A stretch of DNA of 25,168 nucleotides from a virus. Positions 13,470 to 19,975 of this stretch are shown one piece after another (within the stretch, counting starts at the first letter, position 1; each line of letters starts with the position of its first letter). Under the pieces are notes generated by a model. The model saw only the letters and a program-made list of their open reading frames with translations, had not been told where the DNA came from and made no database searches. The position numbers and the translations under genes were made by a program. The stretch is taken from positions 1-25,168 of the IMG/VR virus record IMGVR_UViG_3300020442_001034, one strand, 5' to 3'.

Positions 13470-14387
13470 ATGGCAATTTCAAGAGCACAATTAGCAGCTG
13501 AATTAGAACCGGGTTTAAATGCACTCTTTGGTATGGAGTATGATACTTACGACCAACAGTATGCAGACATTTTTTCTATCGAAGACTCATCAAGAGCTTT
13601 TGAAGAAGAAGTATTAATCGTAGGTTTTGGCTCAGCTCCAAACAAGTCCGAAGGACAAGGTGTTGTATTTGACAATGCTTCAGAGTCTTACACTGCTAGA
13701 TATACCCACGATACTGTGGCACTAGCTTTTGCATTGACTGAAGAAGCTGTTGAAGACAACTTATACGACTCACTAGGTAAAAGATATACTAAAGCTTTAG
13801 CTCGTAGTATGGCTAACACCAAAGAAGTAAAAGGAGCAAACGTATTAAACAATGCGTTTAATTCTTCTTTTGCTGGTGGTGATGGCAAGTCTTTAATAGC
13901 AACTGACCACCCTCTAGCAGGTGGTGGTACTGCTGCTAACAGAGCAACTACTATGGCTGACTTAAACGAAACATCTTTAGAAGATGCTTTGATTGATATA
14001 TCAACATTTACAGACGACAGAGGTTTAACTATTTCTGTAAATGCTACAAAACTGGTCATTCCACCACAATTAACTTTTGTAGCTGACAGAATATTAAACT
14101 CTCCACAAAGAGTTGGTACGGCAGATAACGATATAAATGCTATTAGTAACACTGGTATGCTTCCGGGTGGTTACACAGTAAATCATTATCTGAATGACCC
14201 TGACGCTTTCTTCTTATTGACTTCTATTACAGAGCAAGGAGAAGGTCTGAAAATGTTCCAAAGAACAGCAATGGAAACCAACATGGAGCCTGACTTTAGT
14301 ACAGGTAACATTAGATACAAAGCTAGAGAGAGATACTCATTTGGGTTCTCAAACTGGAGAGGTATCTATGGTTCTCAAGGAGCATAA
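13470..14387 (+). CDS. Major capsid protein, Mu gpT-like HK97 fold
   Basis: This gene encodes 305 residues. Features include an N-terminal helix (MAISRAQLAAELEPGLNALF), a YDQQYADIFSIEDSS stretch, SYTARYTHDTVALAFALTEE, the ATDHPLAGGGTAANR loop and a C-terminal MLPGGYTVNHYLNDPDAFFLLT with RYKARERYSFGFSNWRG. This series matches the Mu gpT-like branch of HK97-fold capsid proteins. The size is right for an unprocessed capsid subunit. It has a good ribosome site (GAGAGGTAA, 8 bases before ATG) and is followed by the strongest terminator in the window, as expected for the last gene of a highly expressed head operon. Confidence 0.88.
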   Translation: MAISRAQLAAELEPGLNALFGMEYDTYDQQYADIFSIEDSSRAFEEEVLIVGFGSAPNKSEGQGVVFDNASESYTARYTHDTVALAFALTEEAVEDNLYDSLGKRYTKALARSMANTKEVKGANVLNNAFNSSFAGGDGKSLIATDHPLAGGGTAANRATTMADLNETSLEDALIDISTFTDDRGLTISVNATKLVIPPQLTFVADRILNSPQRVGTADNDINAISNTGMLPGGYTVNHYLNDPDAFFLLTSITEQGEGLKMFQRTAMETNMEPDFSTGNIRYKARERYSFGFSNWRGIYGSQGA

Positions 14388-14427
14388 TTGAACCTTTAAT
14401 AGGGTTTATTACTCAACTATTAAGAAG

Positions 14428-14458
14428 AAGGGCAGGTATTACACCTGCCCTTTTTTTT
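14428..14458 (+). terminator. Strong Rho-independent terminator after the capsid gene
   Basis: AAGGGCAGGT (14428-14437) pairs perfectly with ACCTGCCCTT (14443-14452) around a 5-base loop, followed by an eight-T run (14451-14458). The last T of the run is the first base of a TGATATAAT promoter, so termination and re-initiation signals are fused. Confidence 0.9.
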
Positions 14459-14466
14459 GATATAAT
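14458..14466 (+). promoter_or_regulatory. Extended -10 promoter TGATATAAT fused to a terminator
   Basis: A perfect TGnTATAAT box follows directly from the T tract of the capsid terminator. A weak -35 match (TTACAC, 14439-14444) sits 16 bases upstream in the terminator loop. No + strand gene follows before the next terminator at 14517, so it may drive a short RNA. Confidence 0.5.
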
Positions 14467-14472
14467 GGTCTA

Positions 14473-14547
14473 AATTTCATTTTTCATTCTCCCAAGAAAT
14501 GTAATTTATAAAATATAGGGCACTCTAATCAGGGTGCCCTTCTTATT
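14473..14547 (+). ncRNA. Candidate small RNA of about 75 nt
   Basis: A transcript starting 7 bases after the TGATATAAT box at 14458 would run about 75 bases and end in a GC-rich hairpin plus TTCTTATT (14517-14547). There is no ORF with a ribosome site in it. The 5' half is unstructured and U/C-rich. Its 3' end touches the stop codon of the opposite-strand helicase, so the hairpin may instead serve as that gene's terminator. The call rests on the promoter/terminator pair only. Confidence 0.35.
14517..14547. terminator. Probable bidirectional terminator between convergent units
   Basis: AGGGCAC (14517-14523) pairs with GTGCCCT (14534-14540) around a 10-base loop. On the + strand it is followed by TTCTTATT; on the - strand by ATATTTTATAAATT. 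It lies just past the stop of the - strand helicase gene and probably ends that transcript, as well as + strand read-through. Confidence 0.6.
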
Positions 14548-16465
14548 CATAAAGACTGTTATAGCCCTCACCATCAAGCTCTTCTATTTGTCTTTTGTAT
14601 TTCTTAAGCATTTTGTAGGCAATCTTTTGTTGAGCCATACTCCAGCTATTTTGTCTGGCTAGAGAAGCACCGAAGTCTTTATCAACACCATTAAAGCCAA
14701 CACCATCTTGTGCTAAAGCACCATCACATCTTGAAGAAAGAAACTTCATGAATTTTTGAAGCAACTCTACTTTTTCTAATGATAAAGACTCAGCTATTTG
14801 ATTGGCTTTGGCTTTTACTCTAGCTTTTTTGATTACCTTGTTAAGCTCTTTGTTTTCTTCGATAAGCTCTGGTATCTCGATTTTTTTCTCAACCACTACA
14901 TCATCAAGAGCTCTAGCAGCTACTTTAGTTTTATCGACAATCTTTTTGGCAAACACTGCATCAAGTGAGCCTTCAACAACAATGTACTGAATAAGAACAG
15001 AAGATTCTTGACCAATTCTGTGTATTCTATCTTCTGCTTGGGCAATATCAGAAGGCACCCAATCAAGCTCTGCAAACACCATTTTAGATGCTCTAGTCAA
15101 AGTAAGACCAACACCAGCAGCTTTGATACTGCCAATGAAGACATCAGCTTGACCGCTTTGAAAAGCCTCAACAGCTTCGTTTCTTTCTACTTGGTTTTTC
15201 TCACCAGTTAGAACAACAACTTTTTTATCTTGCTTGATTAGCTCTGCTTCAAGCTGGGCAATGACATCTCTGTGGTGAGCCATGACTACCACAGGCTCGT
15301 TGAAAGACTCAAGGTGCTCAGCCACTGCTTTGACTTTCTTCTCAGCAGTAGCTTTTCTTTTTGAAGACATACTTGCAAAGTCTATGCTAGTAGAAAATTG
15401 GTCAGCATCCAGACTATAAGGGTCTACGTTAGGATTTTTATTTTTGTTGTTGTAGTCTTCGAAAGCAGAATATTCTGCTTTGATTTCTTTTTTATAAGAC
15501 TCGTAAGGGAGCTCAATAATCTGTTTTACTTTGGCTGGCAAGTCTTTAAGAACCTCATCTTTTTTTCTTCTAATCATGAAGCTTTGTCTAAGTCTTCTTT
15601 GCAACTCATCTAGGTTTGAAGCTCCACTCCAATCCCAAACGCTTTTATTTCTAGCGACTTGTTTTTTGTGAAGACTGGCATATCTTTTTCCAAAACCAAA
15701 TCTATTACCAAATGATTTATCGTCTAAGTAACCAGCAACAGCCTGTATTTCAATAGGTCTGTTAGGTATTGGAGTACCAGTCAGCATGATTTTTTTGTCA
15801 GCTTGCACGCTTAAAGCTGCTTTAGTTCTTTGAGCATCAGGATTTTTAAGATAGTGAACCTCATCCATAATCACAAGACTCCATTTTTTATCAAGTAATT
15901 CTTGATACTTTTGCAAGACATCGTAATTAATAATTACAATATCTTGCTTTTCATCAAGATTATCTTTGCCTGACATAATGACTTGCACATCTCTTTTATC
16001 AACCAACCAAGTCTCTAACTCTTTTTTCCAATTCAACTTAAGAGATGCTGGTGAAACAATTAGAACATCTTTTGGTTTATTGACATTAATAACACCGATG
16101 GCTTGAACAGTTTTGCCCAAGCCCATCTCATCACCAATCAAGATATTGTCTTTGTCTAAGCAATACTCAATACCAGCTTTTTGATAACCATAGTAATCAA
16201 GACCAGCTGGCACAGGATAATTTTTATCAGAGTCTACAGCTTGTGATTTTTCTAAAATATCTAAATCATCAGAGTATCTTTTGACAATCCAAACATCATC
16301 GTTCTTAGATACAGCATAGCCTGACTTTTTAAGAGCAGTTTTTTGTTCTCTCCAGACAGACCAAAAGAGTTCGCTGTTACTTTTGTTGAGCTCAGCTTCC
16401 TCTACATACCTGCCATCAGGTAGCTTTTGCTTTTGTGACCAATCTAAATCAAAGTTATCCATCAT
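14543..16465 (-). CDS. SNF2-family DNA helicase/translocase
   Basis: This gene encodes 640 residues. The N-terminal 90 residues are an uncharacterised extension. The helicase core shows Walker A GDEMGLGKT (111-119), DEVH (201-204), LTGTPIPN (228-235), GVGLTLTRAS (451-460) and QAEDRIHRIGQ (476-486), all expected for superfamily 2 SNF2 ATPases of the SMARCAL1-like branch. SNF2 proteins translocate on duplex DNA rather than unwinding it processively. A C-terminal extension holds SSRCDGALAQDGVGFNGVDKDFG and a helix ending MLKKYKRQI, a motif I have seen attached to phage and bacterial helicases and nucleases. It starts in an ATGATG overlap with the upstream 80-aa gene. It is one of two - strand genes, placed between capsid and tail genes. 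Replication, repair or anti-defence roles are all possible. Confidence 0.92.
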   Translation of the reverse strand: MMDNFDLDWSQKQKLPDGRYVEEAELNKSNSELFWSVWREQKTALKKSGYAVSKNDDVWIVKRYSDDLDILEKSQAVDSDKNYPVPAGLDYYGYQKAGIEYCLDKDNILIGDEMGLGKTVQAIGVINVNKPKDVLIVSPASLKLNWKKELETWLVDKRDVQVIMSGKDNLDEKQDIVIINYDVLQKYQELLDKKWSLVIMDEVHYLKNPDAQRTKAALSVQADKKIMLTGTPIPNRPIEIQAVAGYLDDKSFGNRFGFGKRYASLHKKQVARNKSVWDWSGASNLDELQRRLRQSFMIRRKKDEVLKDLPAKVKQIIELPYESYKKEIKAEYSAFEDYNNKNKNPNVDPYSLDADQFSTSIDFASMSSKRKATAEKKVKAVAEHLESFNEPVVVMAHHRDVIAQLEAELIKQDKKVVVLTGEKNQVERNEAVEAFQSGQADVFIGSIKAAGVGLTLTRASKMVFAELDWVPSDIAQAEDRIHRIGQESSVLIQYIVVEGSLDAVFAKKIVDKTKVAARALDDVVVEKKIEIPELIEENKELNKVIKKARVKAKANQIAESLSLEKVELLQKFMKFLSSRCDGALAQDGVGFNGVDKDFGASLARQNSWSMAQQKIAYKMLKKYKRQIEELDGEGYNSLYE

Positions 16466-16704
16466 CTCACCATAGGTGCATCATCGAATGGATTTTCTTC
16501 CGCAAACTTCACAAACTCGGCATGTTTAGCTTCTGCTGCGTTGATTTCTTTATCAAATTTTACTTTCATAGCAGGTAGGTCAGGCTCAAAAGGTAGAGCC
16601 ATATCTATCCATCTTTTAGTTTTTTTTGCATTGTTTACAAGAACTGATATTTCATCTTTAAAATCTTCAGTCTTTTTTACAATTTCTGCTTTAGTAAGTT
16701 TCAT
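16462..16704 (-). CDS. Small helical partner of the helicase gene
   Basis: This gene encodes 80 residues from the ATG at 16704, chosen because a GGAGG ribosome site lies 8 bases upstream; an earlier ATG at 16719 overlaps that site. The protein is helical and charged: MKLTKAEIVKKTEDFKDEIS, then KKTKRWIDMALPFEPDLPAM and AEAKHAEFVKFAEENPFDD. No family was recognised. Its TGA overlaps the helicase ATG, so the two are translated together. It may regulate or assist the helicase, but nothing in the sequence shows how. Confidence 0.75.
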   Translation of the reverse strand: MKLTKAEIVKKTEDFKDEISVLVNNAKKTKRWIDMALPFEPDLPAMKVKFDKEINAAEAKHAEFVKFAEENPFDDAPMVR

Positions 16705-16739
16705 GACTAATTCCTCCATAATTTTTTATTAATCATATA

Positions 16740-16770
16740 GTTATAGTACACTATTTACAAACATTTGCAA
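16740..16770 (-). promoter_or_regulatory. Probable promoter of the - strand helicase cassette
   Basis: Read on the - strand, TTGCAA (16770-16765) and TATAAC (16745-16740) are 19 bases apart. An alternative -10, TACTAT, gives a 16-base spacer. It lies 36 bases before the start codon of the first cassette gene and overlaps the 13-bp direct repeats. It lacks the TGnTATAAT box of the + strand units, so it may be controlled differently. Confidence 0.45.
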
Positions 16771-16783
16771 CTATTTACAAACA
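16751..16783. repeat. 13-bp direct repeats, candidate operator
   Basis: CTATTTACAAACA occurs twice without mismatch (16751-16763, 16771-16783), starting 20 bases apart, close to two helical turns, with TTTGCAA between. The pair lies over the -35 region of the - strand promoter and 28 bases from the + strand TGATATAAT, a natural place for a repressor or activator that controls divergent units. Confidence 0.5.
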
Positions 16784-16810
16784 AATATTTACTTTAATTT
16801 TGACCAAAAA

Positions 16811-16819
16811 TGATATAAT
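16811..16819 (+). promoter_or_regulatory. Extended -10 promoter TGATATAAT of the tail operon
   Basis: This is a perfect TGnTATAAT box in the gap between the divergent units. TTGACC at 16800-16805 is only 8 bases from TATAAT, too near to be its -35. The start site is predicted near 16826, giving a leader of about 82 bases before the 16908 ATG. Confidence 0.65.
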
Positions 16820-16828
16820 CATGTCAAT

Positions 16829-16887
16829 CTAGGTATTTATTAACAACTTTATCAACTGACCTAGCAGACAAGCCAAGATGATAAAGT
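16829..16887 (+). promoter_or_regulatory. Folded leader, possible H-type pseudoknot
   Basis: CTAGGT (16829-16834) can pair with ACCTAG (16859-16864), and ACTTTATCA (16846-16854) with TGATAAAGT (16879-16887). The two helices interleave, which gives either an H-type pseudoknot (6-bp and 9-bp stems, loops of 11, 4 and 14 bases) or two alternative folds. The element begins about 3 bases after the predicted start site and ends 8 bases before the AAGGAGG ribosome site. Confidence 0.45.
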
Positions 16888-16907
16888 CTTTCCTCAAGGA
16901 GGATAAT

Positions 16908-17390
16908 ATGGCAAATACAACATTTAATGGTCCTGTTCGTTCTGAGAATGGGTTTAAAACAATCATAAAAAACAGCACTACAGGAGCTCTCACAAATGAG
17001 ATGACTCTTTCTACTTATAGCACTTCTATAACTATTGCTGCTTCTGGAACTGACCACAAAGAAAGTTCAATAGGTATACCGTCAAACTTTATTCCTATGG
17101 GTGTAGCAATTACTGTGACAAGTGCTGCTGCTAATAATGTGAATTTAGTGGACATTGGTACTGATGCAGATACTGATGGTTTTGTAGATGGTATCTCTGT
17201 AGCAATTAACTCAACTGGTTTCAAAGGATTTTTCCCTTGTAATGGTGTTTTAGGAATGTCTGGTGGTACTACAACAGCTGCTACAGAAACAGCTGATGAA
17301 GTAGAAGTAGTTATTTCTGGAACAGCAGGAGCTGGTGGTGTAGTTGCACTTAAGTTTTTTGGTATAGCATCTGACTCACCGACTGCGTAA
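16908..17390 (+). CDS. Virion structural protein at the head of the tail operon
   Basis: This gene encodes 160 residues. The start is ATG 16908, five bases after a perfect AAGGAGG; a longer frame opening at 16878 would begin inside the folded leader and is not supported. It opens MANTTFNGPVRSENGFKTI, has a beta-rich, Ser/Thr/Gly/Ala-rich middle (VNLVDIGTDADTDGFVDGI) and ends VVALKFFGIASDS. I recognise this as a frequent marine phage structural family, but its place in the particle is not known to me. It has no membrane segment. The strong ribosome site and first position suggest abundant expression. Confidence 0.75.
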   Translation: MANTTFNGPVRSENGFKTIIKNSTTGALTNEMTLSTYSTSITIAASGTDHKESSIGIPSNFIPMGVAITVTSAAANNVNLVDIGTDADTDGFVDGISVAINSTGFKGFFPCNGVLGMSGGTTTAATETADEVEVVISGTAGAGGVVALKFFGIASDSPTA

Positions 17391-17401
17391 AGGAGTAACT
17401 A

Positions 17402-17803
17402 ATGGCAGATACAGTAACAACACAAACCATACAAGATGGTGAAAGAACAGCTGTCTTAAGATTTACCAATGTCAGCGATGGCAGTGGTGAGTCTGCTGTT
17501 AAGAAAGTGGATGTTTCAGCCTTAGCAAATAACTCAGCAGGAAAAGAATGCACTGAAGTTCATATTCAAAGAATATATTGGGCTACAGTTGGCATGTCAG
17601 TAAAATTAGAGTTTGACGCATCAACGAATGTATTGGCAATAGGATTGCCAGCTGATTCTACAGGTGATGAGTATTACGATAACTTTACTGCAATTCCTAA
17701 TAATGCTGGTTCTGGTAAGACAGGTGACATTGACTTCACTACTACAGGACACTCAAGTGGCGATAGCTACATGATTATCCTTGAACTAATAAAGAAATAT
17801 TAA
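17402..17803 (+). CDS. Virion structural protein of unknown position
   Basis: This gene encodes 133 residues, beta-rich, with TQTIQDGERTAVLRFTNVSD at the start, CTEVHIQRIYWATVGMSVKL in the middle and GDSYMIILELIKKY at the end. The pattern is a familiar one in marine phages, usually in the gene after the 160-residue family seen here. A GGAG ribosome site lies shortly before the ATG. A head-completion, decoration or neck role is an inference from position between capsid and adaptor genes. Confidence 0.72.
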   Translation: MADTVTTQTIQDGERTAVLRFTNVSDGSGESAVKKVDVSALANNSAGKECTEVHIQRIYWATVGMSVKLEFDASTNVLAIGLPADSTGDEYYDNFTAIPNNAGSGKTGDIDFTTTGHSSGDSYMIILELIKKY

Positions 17804-17805
17804 AA

Positions 17806-18504
17806 TTGGCAGTATCAAATAGTAAAAATTTTGAGCCAGATGTAGCAGAGTTTGTCGAAGAAGCTTTTGAACGCTGTGGCATAGAGTTAAGAACTGGTTA
17901 TGACTTAAAAACAGCCAGAAGAAGTCTTAATTTATTGTTAGCAGAATGGTCAAACAGAGGCTTAAACCAATGGACAGTTGCTGAAAAAACTGTTGCTTTG
18001 GTGCAGGGCACAGCGACTTATACAATAGACTCTACGGATGGCACTGCAACTATTGATGTATTGGATGCTTTTGTTAGAGAAACCACAAATAATGAAAATA
18101 CTGATTTACCCTTAGCAAAAATAAGTAGGTCACAGTATGCTGGTTTATCTAACAAGGGCACCACTGCTAAACCATCACAATATTTCGTTGATAAACAAAT
18201 AACACCAAAAATAACTTTGTACCCAACACCTGATGTATCAAGTACATATACACTGCACATGAATGTTTTAACAAGAATGGATGATGCAGATGCTGGAGCT
18301 GATACTTTAGAAATGCCTTTTAGGTTTTATCCTTGTCTAGCAGCTGGTTTGGCATATTACATTTCTATGAAAAGAGCACCTGAAAGAACTGTTTTGTTAA
18401 AACAAATTTATGAAGAGGAATTTGAAAGAGCTACATCACAAGACCAAGATAGGTCTTCTTACAACATAGCTCCTGATTTACGAAGTTACAATTCAGCTAA
18501 ATGA
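17806..18504 (+). CDS. Head-tail adaptor-like protein
   Basis: This gene encodes 232 residues from a TTG start; the frame has no nearby ATG, and the N-terminal helix (VAEFVEEAFERCGIEL and RTGYDLKTARRSLNLLLAEW) fits a natural start here. This helix pair, the RGLNQWTV strand and later LPLAKISRSQY and PRFY-like MPFRFYPCLAAGLAYYIS match phage connector proteins that I associate with P22 gp4-like or T7 gp11-like adaptors binding under the portal. It begins 2 bases after the preceding stop and overlaps the next gene by 4 bases. Confidence 0.72.
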   Translation: MAVSNSKNFEPDVAEFVEEAFERCGIELRTGYDLKTARRSLNLLLAEWSNRGLNQWTVAEKTVALVQGTATYTIDSTDGTATIDVLDAFVRETTNNENTDLPLAKISRSQYAGLSNKGTTAKPSQYFVDKQITPKITLYPTPDVSSTYTLHMNVLTRMDDADAGADTLEMPFRFYPCLAAGLAYYISMKRAPERTVLLKQIYEEEFERATSQDQDRSSYNIAPDLRSYNSAK

Positions 18505-19307
18505 GTAAATTTGCTAGTAACAAAAATGCCTATGGCATTTGCGATATAACTGGTTTTAGATACAAACTCAAAGAAATGAAAATGACTTGGGATGGCAAGT
18601 TAGTCGGTCCTGACCAATATGATGCAAAACATCCACAATTAGACAGAAGACCTATAGCTCTTGATGCTCAAGCTATAAAAAATGCAAGACCTGACACAAG
18701 TGATGATAATAATTTCTTTTCTGTCTATACAAATGTAGACAAAGGTAAACTAGGTTCTCCAGCAGTTAGTTTCGGAGTGCAATCAGGATTAGGTGATATT
18801 GTAATAAATGAACCAGTAACTAACACAGTTAGTCAAACTTTGTCTTCTTTGTCTGTTGCAAGCTCTTTAGGAACAACATCCTTGACAGGTGTGTCTGCTT
18901 CAGAGACTGTCACTGGTATTGGGATTACAAGCTCTTTATTTCCTCCAACTATCACTACAAACGTCACTTTGTATTCGGTTACAGTAGCTTATGGAACTAA
19001 TTCTTATGGTTCTGGCAATAAATATTTCCTTGATGGTGCATATTATGCAACCATAGACCTTACAGAAGGTAGCACATATAGATTTGACCAATCCGATTCT
19101 AGCAACTCAGGACACCCATTAAGGTTTTCTACAACAGCAAATGGAACTCATGGTGGAGGCTCTGAGTATACTACTGGGGTGACGACTAACGGCACTCCGG
19201 GTAGTGCTGGAGCTTATACACAGATTACAGTAGCTGTAGGAGCACCTACTTTATATTATTATTGCACTAATCACTCAGGCATGGGCGGACAGGCAAATAC
19301 AGTTTAA
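18501..19307 (+). CDS. Virion protein with C-terminal cupredoxin-like domain
   Basis: This gene encodes 268 residues. Residues 1-66 form a conserved phage N-terminus (MSKFASNKNAYGICDITGFR, then GKLVGPDQYDAKHPQLDRRP). Residues 105-150 have the same SLGTTSLTG-type repeats as the 713 protein. Residues 155-268 look like a cupredoxin: DGAYYATIDLTEGSTYRFDQ strand, SNSGHPLRFS with His205, and YYYCTNHSGMGG with Cys255, His258 and Met261. H...C-x2-H-x2-M is the complete type-1 copper ligand set with amicyanin-like spacing, and His205 to Cys255 is near the plastocyanin distance. Copper binding is an inference. The domain is attached to a particle protein, so it would be on or in the virion. It overlaps the adaptor gene by 4 bases. 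Confidence 0.78.
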   Translation: MSKFASNKNAYGICDITGFRYKLKEMKMTWDGKLVGPDQYDAKHPQLDRRPIALDAQAIKNARPDTSDDNNFFSVYTNVDKGKLGSPAVSFGVQSGLGDIVINEPVTNTVSQTLSSLSVASSLGTTSLTGVSASETVTGIGITSSLFPPTITTNVTLYSVTVAYGTNSYGSGNKYFLDGAYYATIDLTEGSTYRFDQSDSSNSGHPLRFSTTANGTHGGGSEYTTGVTTNGTPGSAGAYTQITVAVGAPTLYYYCTNHSGMGGQANTV

Positions 19308-19313
19308 TTTAAA

Positions 19314-19322
19314 TGATATAAT
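19314..19322 (+). promoter_or_regulatory. Extended -10 promoter TGATATAAT, possibly leaderless
   Basis: A perfect TGnTATAAT box ends 5 bases before the ATG at 19328. The expected start site, about 7 bases after the box, falls on that ATG, and there is no ribosome site. The transcript from here would be leaderless; read-through from upstream would still carry the gene. Confidence 0.5.
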
Positions 19323-19327
19323 TAATT

Positions 19328-19975
19328 ATGAGCTTTACTCTTGGAACTTTAAAAACTGCAATACAAGATTATTTGGAGTCTAGCGAGACAACTTTTGTTA
19401 GTAATCTTGACACTATAATTAAAGGAACTGAAGATAGAATCTTTGAAATTGTACAATTACCGCAACAAAGAAAAAATGTAACTGGTAACTTAACTACAGG
19501 TAATCGTTTTTTAGCTACGCCTTCAGATTTTTATGCTCCTATGAGTTTAGCTATTATTTCAAGTAATGTTTACAGTTATTTGGATTATAAGCATCCTTCT
19601 TTTTTAAAAGAGTATGCACCTAATTCAACATCTACAGGAACTCCAAAGTATTATGCTCTTTTTTCAGACGAGTCATTTACTGTAGCTCCTGTACCAGATG
19701 CAAATTTTACAGTAGAATTGCATTACTTACATAAACCAGCCTCGCTAACGAGTGGAAGTGATAGTGGACAGACAATACTTTCAAAAGATTATCCAGATGC
19801 CTTGCTCATGGGTTGTCTTGTTGAAGGTGCGACTTTTCTTAAAGAATCTCCTGATACTATTGCTTCTTATGAAGCGAGGTTCAAAGAGGCAGTCAGTAGA
19901 ATGAAAAATCTTTCAGAAGGTAGAAAAGTGAAAGATGAGTACAGATACGACTCTTTAAGAATTGGAGTTTCCTAA
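19328..19975 (+). CDS. Adaptor/tail connector protein (SU10 adaptor-like)
   Basis: This gene encodes 215 residues. The N-terminal helical part (LGTLKTAIQDYLESSETTFV, then IIKGTEDRIFEIVQLPQQRK) is followed by LATPSDFYAPMSLAI, the KHPSFLKEYAPNS stretch, TPKYYALFSD with FTVAPVPDANFTVELHYLHKP, and a helical end with ARFKEAVSRMKNLSEGR. This is the pattern of the phage SU10-type adaptor or T7 gp11-type tail tubular A family, which forms the ring between portal and tail nozzle. It lies downstream of the other adaptor-like gene and upstream of the gp10-like gene. No ribosome site is present. It overlaps the next gene by one base. Confidence 0.78.
   Translation: MSFTLGTLKTAIQDYLESSETTFVSNLDTIIKGTEDRIFEIVQLPQQRKNVTGNLTTGNRFLATPSDFYAPMSLAIISSNVYSYLDYKHPSFLKEYAPNSTSTGTPKYYALFSDESFTVAPVPDANFTVELHYLHKPASLTSGSDSGQTILSKDYPDALLMGCLVEGATFLKESPDTIASYEARFKEAVSRMKNLSEGRKVKDEYRYDSLRIGVS

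Noticed and set aside
14801-15613. Three + strand frames opposite the SNF2 gene
   Set aside because: The - strand frame has a complete set of helicase motifs across this region; the + frames have none.
16878-16907. Earlier in-frame ATG for the 16908 gene (adds ten residues)
   Set aside because: It lies in the folded leader with no ribosome site, while 16908 has a perfect AAGGAGG and a family-like N-terminus.
16741-16907. tRNA or riboswitch in the largest gap
   Set aside because: No cloverleaf, CCA-adjacent acceptor stem or known aptamer core could be drawn; only the two interleaved helices are supported.
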